This document shows positions 37,050 to 49,206 of a stretch of DNA of 64,000 nucleotides, piece after piece. The DNA comes from Loxodes magnus. Taxonomy: Eukaryota; Ciliophora; Karyorelictea; Loxodida; Loxodidae. The number at the start of each line of letters is the position of its first letter. Positions within the stretch are counted from its first letter, which is position 1. The notes beneath the pieces are model-generated. The model saw only the letters and a list, made by a program, of their open reading frames with translations. It did no database searches and was not told the origin of the DNA. The DNA lies in assembly GCA_946699065.1 (NCBI GenBank), contig CAMPDV010000133.1, forward strand, positions 434,001 to 498,000, read 5' to 3'. The position numbers and the translations under genes were made by a program.

Positions 37050-38496
37050 ATGGAGGGAAGGGGAAGGGGAAGAGGAAGAGGACAATAGAGACCATGCAGA
37101 TATTTTTAAACTCCATAAGGATGTAAGCAAGGAGAAAATTGCAATTTCTCTCATACACAGTAACAACCAATTGGATAACAGACATAAAACTAATCTGACT
37201 ACCAGTCATAACCTAAGCAATATCATAAGCAAAAACCAGATTCTGGATAGCAGTATTCTTAAAACAAAATAAAGCTATGCAAAAAGTTTTAAGAAGATAA
37301 CTGCTAGTCAGCAAACTGCCAGTAATGTTTATTTTTACCTTCTAACTATTTTCTATAATGCATTTTGCATTAATTCGATATTTAGATTTACTCATTAATG
37401 AACTAAGTAAAACAATCTTATAAGATTCAATGCTTTAACAGCACACGAATAAAGCATACATGGATTAGTTTAAATAAGCCAGACTGTTTTTGCTACAGTT
37501 GGGTTAGACAGGAAACTAAAGATATGGGATTTTAGTAGCCTTCCAGGGAATATTTTAAATGAGACAGCCTTGAATGGTCATCCTGGAAGTATGATATACG
37601 AATAAGGTTATATTTTTATAGGTCAGGAGTAACTTGTAGGTATTGAAAAAAGAGGTACTTTAACTATTATCTCCTTATATACCTAACAACCTTAAAAAAT
37701 AGCAGAATAAGAGCTTCATTAAAAACAGATTTGCTCACTTTGTTTTGCTAACAACTGGATTTTTAGCGGGTCTTAAGATTCACTTATTATAATTAGTAGT
37801 TTTGATGGAAGCAAAATATAGCCTTTCAGTATCATAAAGCAAGACAATCAATCAGGAATCAGTCACATGATAATTTACCAGAATTTTTTGATTGCTGGCT
37901 TTAATAATGGGGAAATCTAAATAGTTTAATTAGATTTCTAGAATGGGGAAAACAACAACATCTTAGGGTCTTTAAACAATCATAAACTCTCGATTACAGG
38001 ATTGATAATATTAGAGTAAAGTGGTATTTAGAATTTGATAAGTTCTTCTTTAGATGGCTATATCTATAAATGAAACTTGTAAAACTTCCAACCTTATGAA
38101 TAAAAGCTTCCGAAGAAAAGAGAAGGAGCGAGTCCTTTATCTGTAACATGTTTAGGATTAACTACAAATATGAATAACGAAAGAATTCTCATAGCTGGTA
38201 TGAATAATGGGGAGCTATAACTCATCAACGCTGAATAAATTGACTATTACATTGATTCAATTAAACCACATTTTAAAGATGTGCGTGTCATACTACCCAT
38301 AGAATCTTAGAGTTAAGCAAATGTGGTCAGAGGATTTCTATCAACGGGCGACGATTTTAAGCTTTTGATGTTTTAGTGGATGGGAAATTAAAACTTAAAT
38401 CAATAAAATATATTCTCATTAAAACTTCCTTTTATACAGATCAACTCATAATACCCAAAATTAAAACTTATATGCAGCAATTTGTTTTCAATTTGA
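37050..38496 (+). CDS. CCCH zinc finger / WD40 protein (ZFWD type)
   Basis: 460 residues from exons 37050-37321 and 37386-38496, split by a 64-nt GT-AG intron (37322-37385). After an RG-repeat start (MEGRGRGRGRG) comes a perfect C-x8-C-x5-C-x3-H finger (CRYFQTPQGCKQGENCNFSH) and a second C-x7-C-x4-C-x3-H finger. The intron sits inside the second finger, and only splicing restores its final FTH. WD40 repeats then run to the end, with blades ending DRKLKIWDF, DGYIYKWNL and DFKLLMFQW, and the sequence SLNNHKLSITGL between. CCCH plus WD40 is the architecture of the ZFWD proteins best known from plants, thought to bind RNA. The KW of blade YIYKW is TGA. The C-terminus beyond FQWMGN is weak and the stop could be earlier. 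Confidence 0.88.
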
Positions 38497-39818
38497 ATTA
38501 TAAAATGTTCAAATCTAATAAAATCTTTTCTTTAACTGTTCTAGATAATTTAAGGGCAAAATTAAAGAATATAAAATACATTCTAATAAGTTATCATTAT
38601 TAATTTCAATCTATTTATATGATATACTATTGTATTAATGCCTTTAAATTCAGCATTTCTTTCATTTATAATACTCAAAATAATACTGTCTATATATTAT
38701 ATACTATATATCAATATTATAAACTTATTTGCATTTAAATTCATATTGCTTCTTTATAAACCTAAAAGCAATTTGGAAATAATTCTTGTTCTTTGAAATG
38801 TATATTAAAATATAAAGATAGCTTATGGAATGAAAACATCAATCCATAAAAAATAAAAATGTAATGTACTAAGATATCCAAGTAGGTGTAAGATAATAAT
38901 AACAATATGCTAATTTTAAATTCTAGATACTATTTTATTTATTTACTCACTAATCATTTCTGCTAGTCAGATATAAAAATTAATTCCTTCCTTTCTTTTT
39001 AATTCTTTCAGGATAATTATAGTAATATTGTACTTATCAAATATCTAGAACAATTTATCTAATGTACTTTACCTATCTCATTTCAATTATAGCTATAGTA
39101 TAATGAATTCTTTTTCTTACTTTACTATATTACCCAATAATATATAAAGAAATTCGTTAAGCAAACAATATTTCACTTTAAGTTTTATATTATTTTTATT
39201 TAAAGATAATGGGTATTTTTAATATAGATAGCTTAATGTTTGTTCAGATATTCAAACATTAAGTCTATATAAGCGTTATTTAATCTATTTTACTATAAAT
39301 AAGCCTTTATAACTTTATTTTTATTTAAATTTATTCAAAAACTCCTTATTTAAACATTTTAAAGAAATGCTTATGTTAGTTTTAAAAGGATTGTAATTTT
39401 AACCTTTATTGCTTAAAATTACTTTTTATCGATTATTTAATCATTTTATCCTTTCTGTTAAGATCTTAAAATGCTCAATCGATTTTTTATGGCTATACAT
39501 AAGCATTAAACATGCCAAGTATTTTAATGTTCCTGAACATCGCTTTAAATGCTAGTTTGAAAATTTCTAGTTTAAAATATTTGATTTTTTCTCTAGTTGA
39601 CCCTTTTTAAAGAAATATAATTTTAAAGTATCAAATGAATTTTAAGTTTAAACTATAATCTTTATAGGATATATAGTTTTAGAAGAGTACTTATACTTTT
39701 ATACTAGCATAACAAACTAAATAGTTATATCGTTATAATGATATTTGTATGCTTGATATTTGTATAGTTTGCTAAGTTAAATAATGATTATACTAATTTA
39801 TTTTTCCTTTTATTAGAA
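38497..39818. other. AT-rich convergent stretch
   Basis: 1.3 kb between the 3' ends of the ZFWD and helicase-like genes. Very A+T-rich, no gene recognised. Confidence 0.4.
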
Positions 39819-41117
39819 TTAAGATTTCTTTTCAATTTCTATATCATAGATTTCTTTAGTTTAGTTTAGAATTTTCTACTCTTATTCATTTTCAATGAAA
39901 GTTAATACTATTCCTTTACTATTAAATCTTCCAGTTAGATTGGCCTATAATAAAGATTTACTCTTTCAAAATACTCTTCAGCATTTGCAGGAGCATCAAA
40001 ATTAATTACGATGTTTAATAATGAAGCTCCTTGTTAGAATACATTAACTCCTTTTCCAATTATGTCAGTAGCTACTAAGATATTTGATTAGCTTTTAAAA
40101 ATTTTAATCATCTAAATTCTTTCTTCTAAGCTCTAACTACCACATATGCTCAGAGATACATAACCAAGTTAGCTTAACTGATTTTTAACCTAAATCGTTT
40201 ATTGTGCTTATTTAACAAAAATGATAAGCTGATTAAATGTCTATTATCTGAGTAGTTCGACTAGTTTTAGAAATTTTTAGCTTTCATGGAGATAAAAATA
40301 TCACTATTAGATATTTTGCATTAAAGGCTTTTGTTATTCAAACGTATAAATCTTATATTGATTTCCCTCAAAACCTATCTCATTCATTAACTAGCTACTT
40401 GCATTGATATTTTCCTTGCTTATTTTAGATGAAAAGATCAAAATTTATTTGCTTTGTGGAGTCAATTTCATTATTTATAAGATATCAGATTTTATAGTTA
40501 ATTGTTCTAGCATAAAGTAACTTTCATCTAGAACAACTAATTAAATACTCTCTAATTATAAGCATTTGCTATTAGCAAGTTGGAGAATACGGCCTGGAGT
40601 ACCTATAATTACATGGTGCATATTTTCAAGCTATTCTTTATGCGTTTATAAAGGTATACCACCATAAAATGCTCCTGCTTTGAGATGCTGAATATATTTA
40701 CCAAACTTATTAATTTCATCTAATGACTGTTAAGCAAGTTCTCTGGTAGGAATAATAATAAGAACTGAACTTGACTCTGGCTGTTTGAAAATTTAATTAA
40801 GTGCTGCTAATAAATAAGTTGTAGATTTCCCCATTCCTTGAATAGCTTGGCAAATTATATTTACACCTTTCATAGCTAAAGGGAGACATTTTAACTATAC
40901 TTCTGAAGGAATGTCAAGGCCAGATTCATTAACTCCAAGTAGTATTTCTTGATTAAATATTAAATCATTGAAACTAGTTTGAAATGTTCCATCCTCACTA
41001 AACGTACTAATAAATATAAAAATACCTTTAATTAAGTGAATAGCTTTATTACTGCTACTATGAACTTTAGCTATTTTATATAAGAAAGTCTTGCTAATTG
41101 ATATGCTACTCAACCAT
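39819..41117 (-). CDS. Degenerate UAP56/Sub2-like DEAD-box protein
   Basis: About 420 residues after two introns, 19 nt (41007-41025) and 17 nt (39945-39961); UAP56 is close to 430. Order and wording follow UAP56/DDX39: TSFNDLIFNQEILLG, SGLDIPSEVQLKCLP (Q-motif Gln is TAG), IPTRELA, GGIP, IGTPGRILQLANSK, ILVATDIIGKGVN, and a tail FIENEQEQKIL. Several catalytic motifs are altered: motif I GMGKS, motif II DESY instead of DECD/DEAD, motif III SSK instead of SAT, and motif VI ERANLTGRF instead of HRxxRxGRF. ATP hydrolysis may therefore be lost. UAP56 acts in spliceosome assembly and mRNA export. No TGA follows for over 100 codons; the end given is the TAA at the homologous position. Confidence 0.82.
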
Positions 41118-41154
41118 ATTATAGTTTACTAGTATAAATTTTTAATTAAACAAT

Positions 41155-41962
41155 TCATTTGAAAATTACTTTGTAATTTGGCTCATAAGCATTTGGTCCT
41201 GGAGTATCTTTAATTTGCCAAATATCTTATTTAGGTGCTTAACTTATTCTTGCCGATGGTGATGATCTTCTCAAATAATCGAGTGATTCTTGTACATTAT
41301 AATGGCAAGCTCCAGGACTATATGTTGTTCTTTCTCCAATATCTCGTTTTGATCTGTTAAAAGTAGTGAGACCTTTTAGATTTCCTAGTGTAGACTATAA
41401 TTAGTAAACTTACAAAAGAGACACTAAATTTAGAAGGACTTGAATTAAGACTTCTCATTTTTGAAATGCTACTAATACTAGTTTCAGGAGATAATTCTCT
41501 AGTTTTGACTTCAGGGTTGAGAGGAATGTTTTTCCTTTATTTAGACAAAGTTTGATTAGCTAATTATTCTTTCAATTTATTTTTATCAATATTGCTAGTT
41601 GAAGCTTGCCTTTTATGAGATTAAGCTGTTCTTGCTGATTAAACCTTATGCTTGACTTGCTTCTTCTAATTGCTAGTAGTTGAGGAATGGCTTTACTTAA
41701 GTTCCTCTTAATTAGTCATAGTTATTCAAGCTTCATCAACTATAATATTAGAAATAAGTTTGAGTTATCCTAGAAAAGACTTAAGTAGATTGGTTTGGTT
41801 ATCAGAATAGATTTGCTCTATCTTATATTTTTACTGCTTTAAGATTTCAGTGTAAATTCCCAGTAGCTTCAAATAATACCCAGATTAATCTAAACTTTCA
41901 AAAGCTTTAGGCAGTTCTAGGAAAGAAGAGAGTTCCCATACAATTCTCTTTTTAGCTTCCAT
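41155..41962 (-). CDS. Coiled-coil protein with C-terminal PG-rich repeats
   Basis: 262 residues after a 19-nt intron (41395-41413), TGA stop. The N-terminal third is helical (RIVWELSSFLELPKAFESL, KQQKYKIEQIY), the middle is Ser/Lys/Gln-rich, and the C-terminus carries STPGR-like motifs TTYSPGACHYNVQES and DTPGPNAYEPNYKVIF, the second in the classic form PGPxxY. The intron is supported because it joins the Ser-rich segment to STLGNLKGLTTFNRSK in the frame that contains both motifs. It is probably a microtubule-associated ciliary protein. Its stop lies 37 bp upstream of the helicase-like start on the same strand. Confidence 0.75.
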
Positions 41963-43151
41963 TGTTAATAATAAAAATTCTTGATATATAATAGTTACTA
42001 CTATGAAAATACTGCTAAGAATTACCTAATCTATTTACATTAAATGTCTCCTTTAATTTGCCACTTATTGTATCCATTTATTATCCTGCTTCTCTTCCTT
42101 TTCTTATTTAGAACTTGCTTATAATACTTAAGTATAAAAGTCTCCTGAAGTATGTTATTTATATCTATTTAGATGAAGAGTTTTGGAATGAAATTAAGTA
42201 AAGCTGATAGAGTATAGTATGAATATGGAAGGGATAAGTAAGTTATAAGTAGTATAGAGTGTTCTCTAAATGTCTCTTTAATAATATCCATTTGATAAAG
42301 CTTAAATAAAGCATATCTCTTATGCTAATTTAGAAATGTAAAAACAATAATTTACTTAGAATAGTTTAAAGAATATACTAATAGAAAAAGGACTACTTAA
42401 CTTGCATCATTTTCAAAGTATTGTTTAATTAAAATTAAGGCTCATTTTGAGTAAAATTAATCAATAAAATAAATAATCCAATTTAGTAACAAACAAGCTT
42501 AATAAATATCAAAAAAGATGAGCTATAATGACTACACTTGGAAGTCTTATACTAAATGAATTGGAGTATATTATTGATAATAGACTTAATATTAAAAAGC
42601 AGCCATAAGCATAACTTAATGATATATTTAATCGCTAAATAAGTTACAATAACATGGTTTTAAGCAAACCATTATAACAAAAGAACTATTATACAGCTAT
42701 ATCATTAAAGCCTTACTAGAATAATGAAGCAAGAAATTGAAGCTATATATGAGAGAGCATAATCTTCTGATTTATAGCATAAACTTTATTTAAATACTTA
42801 CAATAGAATAATATACTACAATTTATATTTAATAATGCAAAAAATATTGAAATCTTAAAATAACCTTGAGGGATATAAAGTTAACTTATAGCTTAAACAA
42901 AAATTTTGCATTAAAAGTAGCTAATGTTTTTATAACTTTACCAATATATTTAAACCTTAATAAAATACCATAAGTTTACTATCTCTCAAAATTTAGGCAG
43001 ATTTAATATTTTAGATATGCTAAATTTTCAATTCATTATCTTTACGGAATTCTTTACAAATATGGAGTATGTGGAGATATGCTAGATTGAGATAAATTAG
43101 GTTATAAAGTATATAAGATGTTAATCATTTTAAATGTACAATTATTTTTTA
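41963..43151. other. AT-rich intergenic stretch
   Basis: 1.2 kb between two minus-strand genes; only short A+T-rich frames, no recognised feature. Confidence 0.4.
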
Positions 43152-43721
43152 TCAAATGAACTCAACAGTTACTTCTATAATTTCTCCATCAAAGGGATTT
43201 TCATAGGAATCGCCACTTCCTGGTGGGTATCTTCCACCAACTCTAAAAGGAACAATAGGTTTCATATCTGGTTCTTGATTCATTTTAACAACGTTTTTAA
43301 ATCCGTTAAGTTCTATAGTCATGAGATCTCCCGATTTTATGATATTTAATGTATTCCATTCATTAATAATTAGAGGCTTTACAGTAGTAGCTTAATAGAA
43401 ATATCCATTTCCATCGTAACTTGTCTGCTCCTAATTTTCATATGGATTTCCTGGCCTTGTTGTAGCCCCAAAGGCATTTACATCAGTAAATTAAATAGCC
43501 ACTCTATTGTCATTAAGAACACAAACTCTAAACTAATTATCCCCATAACAGGAACGATCAGCTCCAAAGATAACTCTATCTTTATTATTTGAGAAAGGCT
43601 TCACTGTAGATTTAATTATGAAGTCTCTTTTTCTTCATTCACAAGTAACTTCTCCTTTTTTAACTATAGTGAACTGTTTCACTCCTTCGAACTCAGCGTC
43701 AGAGAATTTAGCTTTCTCCAT
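43152..43721 (-). CDS. Unknown 189-residue protein, probable beta-sandwich
   Basis: One frame, no intron, TGA stop. The sequence alternates beta-strand-like segments: FIIKSTVKPFS, RVIFGADRS, FRVCVLNDNRVAIQF, NEWNTLNIIKSGDLMTIEL, DGEIIEVTVEF. The pattern WNTLNIIKSGDLMTIELNG, strands with a ligand-loop feel, and the ending DGEIIEVTVE recall concanavalin-like/LamG-type folds, but I cannot assign a family. No signal peptide or membrane segment is seen. One Trp is TGA (CEWRKR) and the later one (NEWNTL) is TGG. Confidence 0.75.
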
Positions 43722-44101
43722 TAATAAAAGTAATATAAAATATAAAATAACCATTAAATATAAAGGCTAGTTAGTGCTAGACTATGCTAATTAATTAGCC
43801 TTAGCAAGAAACTTCTCCTCTAGAAATTCAACCAAATTAAGAATAAGGATCGTTCTAAGAAATTAGCTTATACATTTATTAGTATCTTATTTAACGTCAT
43901 CGCTTTAAGACCTTTTCTGAAGCTTAAATTAATTTATCTCTGCTAACTTATCTAAAAATTGAAAGACAATGGCGTAGAAGAATCTAGCATATAACTAAAA
44001 GTATTTGGTATTTAGCCTTTAATAGAATACATTATACAGTTGAGAGACTTATAATCTTTGTTAAATAGACTAAATTAAAGGAAAGTATTTAAATTAAAAA
44101 A
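43722..44101. promoter_or_regulatory. Shared upstream region of divergent genes
   Basis: 380 bp between the start of the 189-residue protein and PARN, necessarily containing both promoters. No motif is assignable. Confidence 0.4.
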
Positions 44102-45722
44102 ATGGAAATAGTAGCTGAAAACTTTGATGAAAGGTTATAATAAATATAAATAGATATTAAAAACTCAACTTTCTTAGCCTTTGATTGCGAAATGACTGGA
44201 ATTCATGGTGGTTATGAAAGTATAATAGATCCATGTGAAGTTCGTTATAGTAAAAATGCAAAGGTTGCCAATAACTACAGGATAATTTCATTAGGATTGA
44301 CTTGTGTTTTTTAGAAGCAGCAAGGATATTTCTGTAAAACCTATAATTTTTTCATTTTTCCTGTTGAGGGTCCTGGTCATTTTCCTAGAATAAACTGTGA
44401 AGCGGGTGCATTAAAATTCAACTCTTAGCATGGTATGGATTTTAACAAGTGAATTTTCCATGGAATTCCATATGTTCCTGAAAGTGTTGAAAAAAAGCTA
44501 TTAGAAGAACTTGAGAAATTAAATGATCCATAAAAAGCTGAAATTGAACTTACTAACCAAAAGGATATTTAAATTATTTAAGAAGCTATGGAAAAAATAC
44601 TTAAGTTTACAGAAGATTAATCTGAGTAAAATCTAATATTAGAAGGGCTGAGTTTATTTCAGCAAAATCGTATTAATCATTAGCTGAACTAAATGTATCC
44701 CTAAATAATTGCTGAGAAAGAAGAAAAAAAGAAGATATTGAAACTTGAAAAAGTAGACCCTAATTAAAAGAACTAAATAATAGAATAAAGAAAAAGGGAA
44801 AAGGAATAAGAAGTTTCTAGAAAGGTAGGCTTCAGAAAAATATTTAAAATGCTTTGTGAAAGTGGTAAACCTATTGTAGGGCATGCAGTTATTTCTGATC
44901 TTTTGTTTCTTTTTTCTAATCTCTAAGGAGAACTTCCTGAGAAATTGCCAGAGTTTAAGTAAATGTTCTGCTAAACTTTTTTAGGAGGAGTTTATGATAC
45001 AAAATATATTTTCAGAAATATTCCAGGGTTTAGCGAACAATCTGATAGTGCTTCTCTTGGAGTACTTTACTAAAACTTAAATTGCCAAGATTTAATAAAG
45101 ATGGAACCTGGCTATGAATTCTAGAACGGTTAATCTCATGATTCTGGGTATGACTCATATATGACAGCATGCATTTATTTAAAATTATGGAATGAAATGG
45201 ATTAAAATCAATAGCGTCATTGCCATAACAAAATTTCTCTGTTTAATAACTTATACAATATCAATCTTTAAGGCAATGACGAGCCTATTGAACCACTTGT
45301 ATTATTTTTAAATATAGGAAAATATTTATGGAATACAACTACGCGAGGGAAGCAGTTCTAATTTCTAAGAAAAAATAGGTCCTAAAGAAAATTTCTTAGT
45401 TAAGTATGTAGACCACCAATCTTGGATTGTCATCATTAAGAAAAACGTAGCTGAAACTAAGAATTTATTACATTAAATCCAAGATGCTCAAATTTTATCA
45501 TTAGAAGGTCTTATTGCTAGCAAAAAGTACGAACAAGAAAATAAAAACAAGAACAAAAATAAATAAAATACTAGAGACTATCATAATCAGCAACATTTTT
45601 AGGATAAGTCAAACCAATAGAACTATTACAAAAAACAGAAAAATTAGAATTAAGATTATACATATTAGTAGAAAGGAAATAGAGGAGGATATTAATAAGG
45701 TTAGCCATTTGCTAAAAAATGA
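44102..45722 (+). CDS. PARN: Poly(A)-specific ribonuclease PARN
   Basis: 533 residues after a 19-nt intron (45299-45317), TGA stop. The DEDDh nuclease signature is complete: FLAFDCEMTGIHG (Asp, Glu), GHAVISDLLFLFSN (Asp) and AHDSGYD-like SHDSGYDSYMTA (His, Asp). PARN-specific segments include CEVRYSKNAK, FPRINCEAGALKFNSQHGMDFNKWI (Trp is TGA) and FLGGVYDTKYIFRNI. An R3H-like insertion separates the two nuclease halves, as in the family. Removal of the intron restores an RRM-like tail (ENFLVKYVDHQSWIVI) and a low-complexity Asn/Lys/Gln terminus ending PFAKK. PARN shortens poly(A) tails of mRNAs and small RNAs. Confidence 0.94.
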
Positions 45723-46585
45723 GTAGAAGTTATGCGAATCATTAACTTAAAATTTAAAAATCTAAATATGTAAATAGCTTTTAGTAGTCTTCATTCTTCC
45801 TCTTATAACTTCACATCATTAAGACTATTTCTTTTTACTTTATCCTAGACTTAGCCTCTTTCCAGAATAGCATATCTTGGAAATAATTAAATCAGAACAA
45901 TTTAAAATAAAACAATAAGAAATAAAATTCAAAACCTTGAACGAAAATACGAACCCATAAGTCAGAATCTTATTAACCCTTGTCTAATAAGAAAATACTG
46001 AATGGGAATATAAACACCTAAAATAAGTTCTTTTACTTGCATTTTTTGTTTATTCAAAAATTGAAGGCTATATAGCATAAAATTTGCAAATAACTTCTAA
46101 TTAGATAGGAATTTGAAGATCAATGAGTAGAAACAATTAAATAATATTATTAATAGTAATTTAACTAAAGGAAAAGTATTCAATTATAAACATTATGTAA
46201 TGCTAGTAGTAAAATAATAATGTATAATTATATAAATGAAATAATAATCATATCTAGATGTATATTTATTATTATTAATTACCACTTTAAATTTTATTAT
46301 TTTTATGATCTCTAGAAATTAACTTTAGCATATTGTAGTTAACGTTTATTTTTTATATGTTTAACCTATTGAAGGATTATAATTGCTGATGTATAGAGTA
46401 GTCTAAATAATGCTTATGATGCTATTATTTTGACTATGTTACTTCTCTTTTTATTTACTATCAAAGACTTATATTACATTCTTTGCAAGTGGTAAAAGGA
46501 AATTACTCTATTGCTTAATATATGATTGAGATCTATTTAGTGTATAAAATTTGAAAGTATTATTAAATTACTTTAAAGCTTTATT
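45723..46585. other. AT-rich intergenic stretch
   Basis: 863 bp between two plus-strand genes. An anticodon-stem-like hairpin was noticed near 45960 but no tRNA can be completed. Nothing else seen. Confidence 0.4.
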
Positions 46586-47476
46586 ATGGGAGCTTCAAAT
46601 TCTTTTTAAGGAAAGTTTGCTATAGTGACAGGAGGAAGTAGTGGAATTGGATTATGCATTGCAGAAGAGTTATATTAGAGAGGCTGTAATGTAATTATTG
46701 TCGCTAGAAATGAGTAAAAACTTTAGCAAGCTATTAATCATATTAATTAAGGGAAAACATAAAGTACTATTATTGACTATGTTGCTTGTGATGTCACTGA
46801 TATCAAGTAAGTATAGCAGTCAATGCTAGAAGCTTGTGTCAAGATGAAAGTTACCGCTCCTGATATTCTAATTTGCAATGCAGGAAGTGCAGAATGTGGA
46901 ACTATAATTGAAGCAGATTGGCAATAGTTCCGTAGTTAAACTGATTTGAATTATTTAGGATAAGTGAGTGTTATTTAAGCTCTTATAAAACAAATGAAAG
47001 AAAGAAAATCAGGACATATTGTAATTGTTGGCTCTGGACTTTCTTTAATGGGTATTTATGGAATGATTACTTATGTTCCCACAAAATTTGCTTTAAGAGG
47101 ATTAGCCTTAAGTTTGTATTATGATTTGCTCCCTTATAATATTAAAGTTTCAATAGCATATCCTCCTGATACTGATACACCAGGATTAACCCAAGAGAAC
47201 CAAACAAAGTCTCGAATTACTTAAAAGTTGAGTGAATCAGGAGGTTTAGTTTAACCTCGATAAGTTGCTATTTCCATTGTTAATGGAATAGAAAAGAACA
47301 AATTCGTAATCACTAGCGACTGTATGATGTGCATGTTAGCTTATTATACTTGGGATTTTACTCCAGAATCATGCTGTCATTGTTGTGGAAGATGTTTTGT
47401 AATGCCCTTAGGAATTTGTATAGCTTACTGTCTTAATTGTAGCTGGAGAAGAACAATTTTAAAAGAAGCTGCTTGA
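46586..47476 (+). CDS. KDSR: 3-ketodihydrosphingosine reductase-like SDR
   Basis: 296 residues, no intron, TGA stop. This is a short-chain dehydrogenase: the NADPH-binding TGGSSGIGL near residue 20, the NAG motif as ILICNAGSAE, catalytic Ser in VGSGLSLMG, and YxxxK as YVPTKFALRG. The downstream sequence VSIAYPPDTDTPGL is the distinctive KDSR/Tsc10 segment, placing the enzyme in sphingolipid synthesis (reduction of 3-ketosphinganine) at the ER membrane. The C-terminus is unusually cysteine-rich (SCCHCCGRCF, then a short hydrophobic stretch) and may anchor it to the membrane. All Trp codons here are TGG. Confidence 0.9.
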
Positions 47477-47958
47477 GTTTAAGTTTATAATCCAAACAAT
47501 ACACTTTATAAATATTAAATTATTTAATTCCATAAAGCTAATCCTTGTTATCTAAACTCTTCTTATGATAATTAGATGCTCCAAGCTAAATTAAGGATAT
47601 TTCAGTAGAAAATTTGTCTTAATTTAAATAAAGAAGTTAAAGCTATATAATATATGAGTACTACTATTATTCTAAACTAATGAATATAGAGACTACATAA
47701 AGTTAATCAAAAGATATATTTAAGTCTCTTTAAATATCATTAAAATACTTTAAAGTATCTAAAAGGGAAGTAATCAAAGTTATGTTTATTAAAGTAATGC
47801 TTTAAGTATTATATAAGCATATCTATTATATATAAGTATTAAATCTTAGCTTCATAGTGAATTTTTCCCCCTTTATAATGCATAAGGTTTAAGAAATAAG
47901 AGATTATTAATGTTAAAGTTTGAATATGAAGTTTTATTAGCATGTGAATAATATAAAA
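47477..47958. other. Convergent intergenic stretch
   Basis: 482 bp of A+T-rich sequence between the 3' ends of the KDSR and PH-domain genes. No gene seen. Confidence 0.45.
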
Positions 47959-49206
47959 TCAAAAGCGAACCTGACTCAATCTGACTGATTTTCTTTTTAT
48001 CATCATACTAGGACTCTTGTCTTGCTTTTGCACATAATCGGATATTATTTCAAATTTTTCAAGCCAACTATTTGATTAATAAATATCATCAGCTTACAAT
48101 TCCCACCTACTCTTTCGGGATATAAGTAAAATTGGTTCTACTTCCTACTCGTTAAGATATAGCATTGAAACCCGTTCAATGATACAGTCTTTTAATTCTA
48201 TTATTTCTAAAGGAAGATTTAATCCGGGCTATTCATATTTGTAGAGCTTTCCATCAGCAAAGAGAATAAAATAAAATTTTTCCTTTTTATTATTTTACTA
48301 TGAAGTGATACATTTCAATCACCCTTCTTTTACTTTTACTGTCACATAATCAATAGAACCTTTTACATTGCATAGATGTGGTGATTGGATCAATTGAATC
48401 GGAATCTCTTCTCCTCTTTGATATCTCTCAATAGACTATAAAATAGCTTCAGCCCATTCAATTAGTTCAATGTTAGAGCTGTATTTGCTTCTTAAAGTAT
48501 AAAGAAGTTAAGTATCATTCCATAATTGCATGCAAAAACTTTGCTAGCTTAAGCTTTTATTTTTATCATAGAAGCGATCTTTAATTTCTTCTAGCTAAAA
48601 AGTAGCTTTAACTCCTAGTAATATCAGCTTATCTAAAGGCTTTCCATTCATTACATCCTAGCTTTTATTATAGAAGTAGATCATTCCTTGATGCAATACA
48701 CATCATCTATCAAATTTACTTCTGTTTTCTAATTCCACATTTATTCATCCATTCAGCTGTGGAGTTGGCGTTCCTCAATTGATAGAATGCTAAAGATTCA
48801 ATTTTTTGCCGTCTCAAAGAACGTTGTAAGGAAGTCAGGACACTAGACATGGATGCCATATAAATAGCTAGTAATTTTCTTTGATAGGTAATTCTAGAGT
48901 TGATACAGGTCCCCTTATTTAACTAAGCTTTTCTTAATTTTCCTCTAAGTAATACCAATAATTCTCTTCAAAGTATTTAAGCTACTTATAACTAGGAAAT
49001 CTGGAAATTTCCAGTCTTCTCACTTCATCAATAGGAACCTAAGAAGGATGCAAATATCACGTAGGGCGATAATTCTAAGGGGGTTCATAAGATTACCCAT
49101 ACTCATGACAAAACTAAATGCAGTTGCAATTTTCCTAAAGACAAAGAAAACAATTCTAAGAACCATTGACTTTATCTGTTATTTATAAATTTTCAATTTA
49201 TTTCAT
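47959..49206 (-). CDS. PH-domain protein with cysteine-rich N-terminus
   Basis: 415 residues, no intron, TGA stop. A cysteine cluster (NCFLCLQENCNCIQFCHEYG) is followed by a Trp-rich domain (YLHPSQVPIDEVRRLEISRF, IWHPCLVSWLPYN) containing many TGA tryptophans, then a helical region (LIEWAEAILQSIERYQRGEE). The C-terminal third is a pleckstrin-homology domain: KEGWLKCIT, KEKFYFILFADGKLYKYE, LPLEIIELKDCIIE and WELQADDIYQSNSWLEKF, with the invariant C-terminal-helix Trp encoded by TGG. PH domains recruit proteins to phosphoinositides or protein partners. The middle domain is not recognised. Confidence 0.82.

Noticed and set aside
45915..45985. A minus-strand hairpin ATAAG-ATTCTGA-CTTAT resembling an anticodon arm with anticodon TCT, followed by GGGTTCG
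   Set aside because: No matching D arm, T arm or acceptor stem could be built around it, so it is not called a tRNA-Arg.
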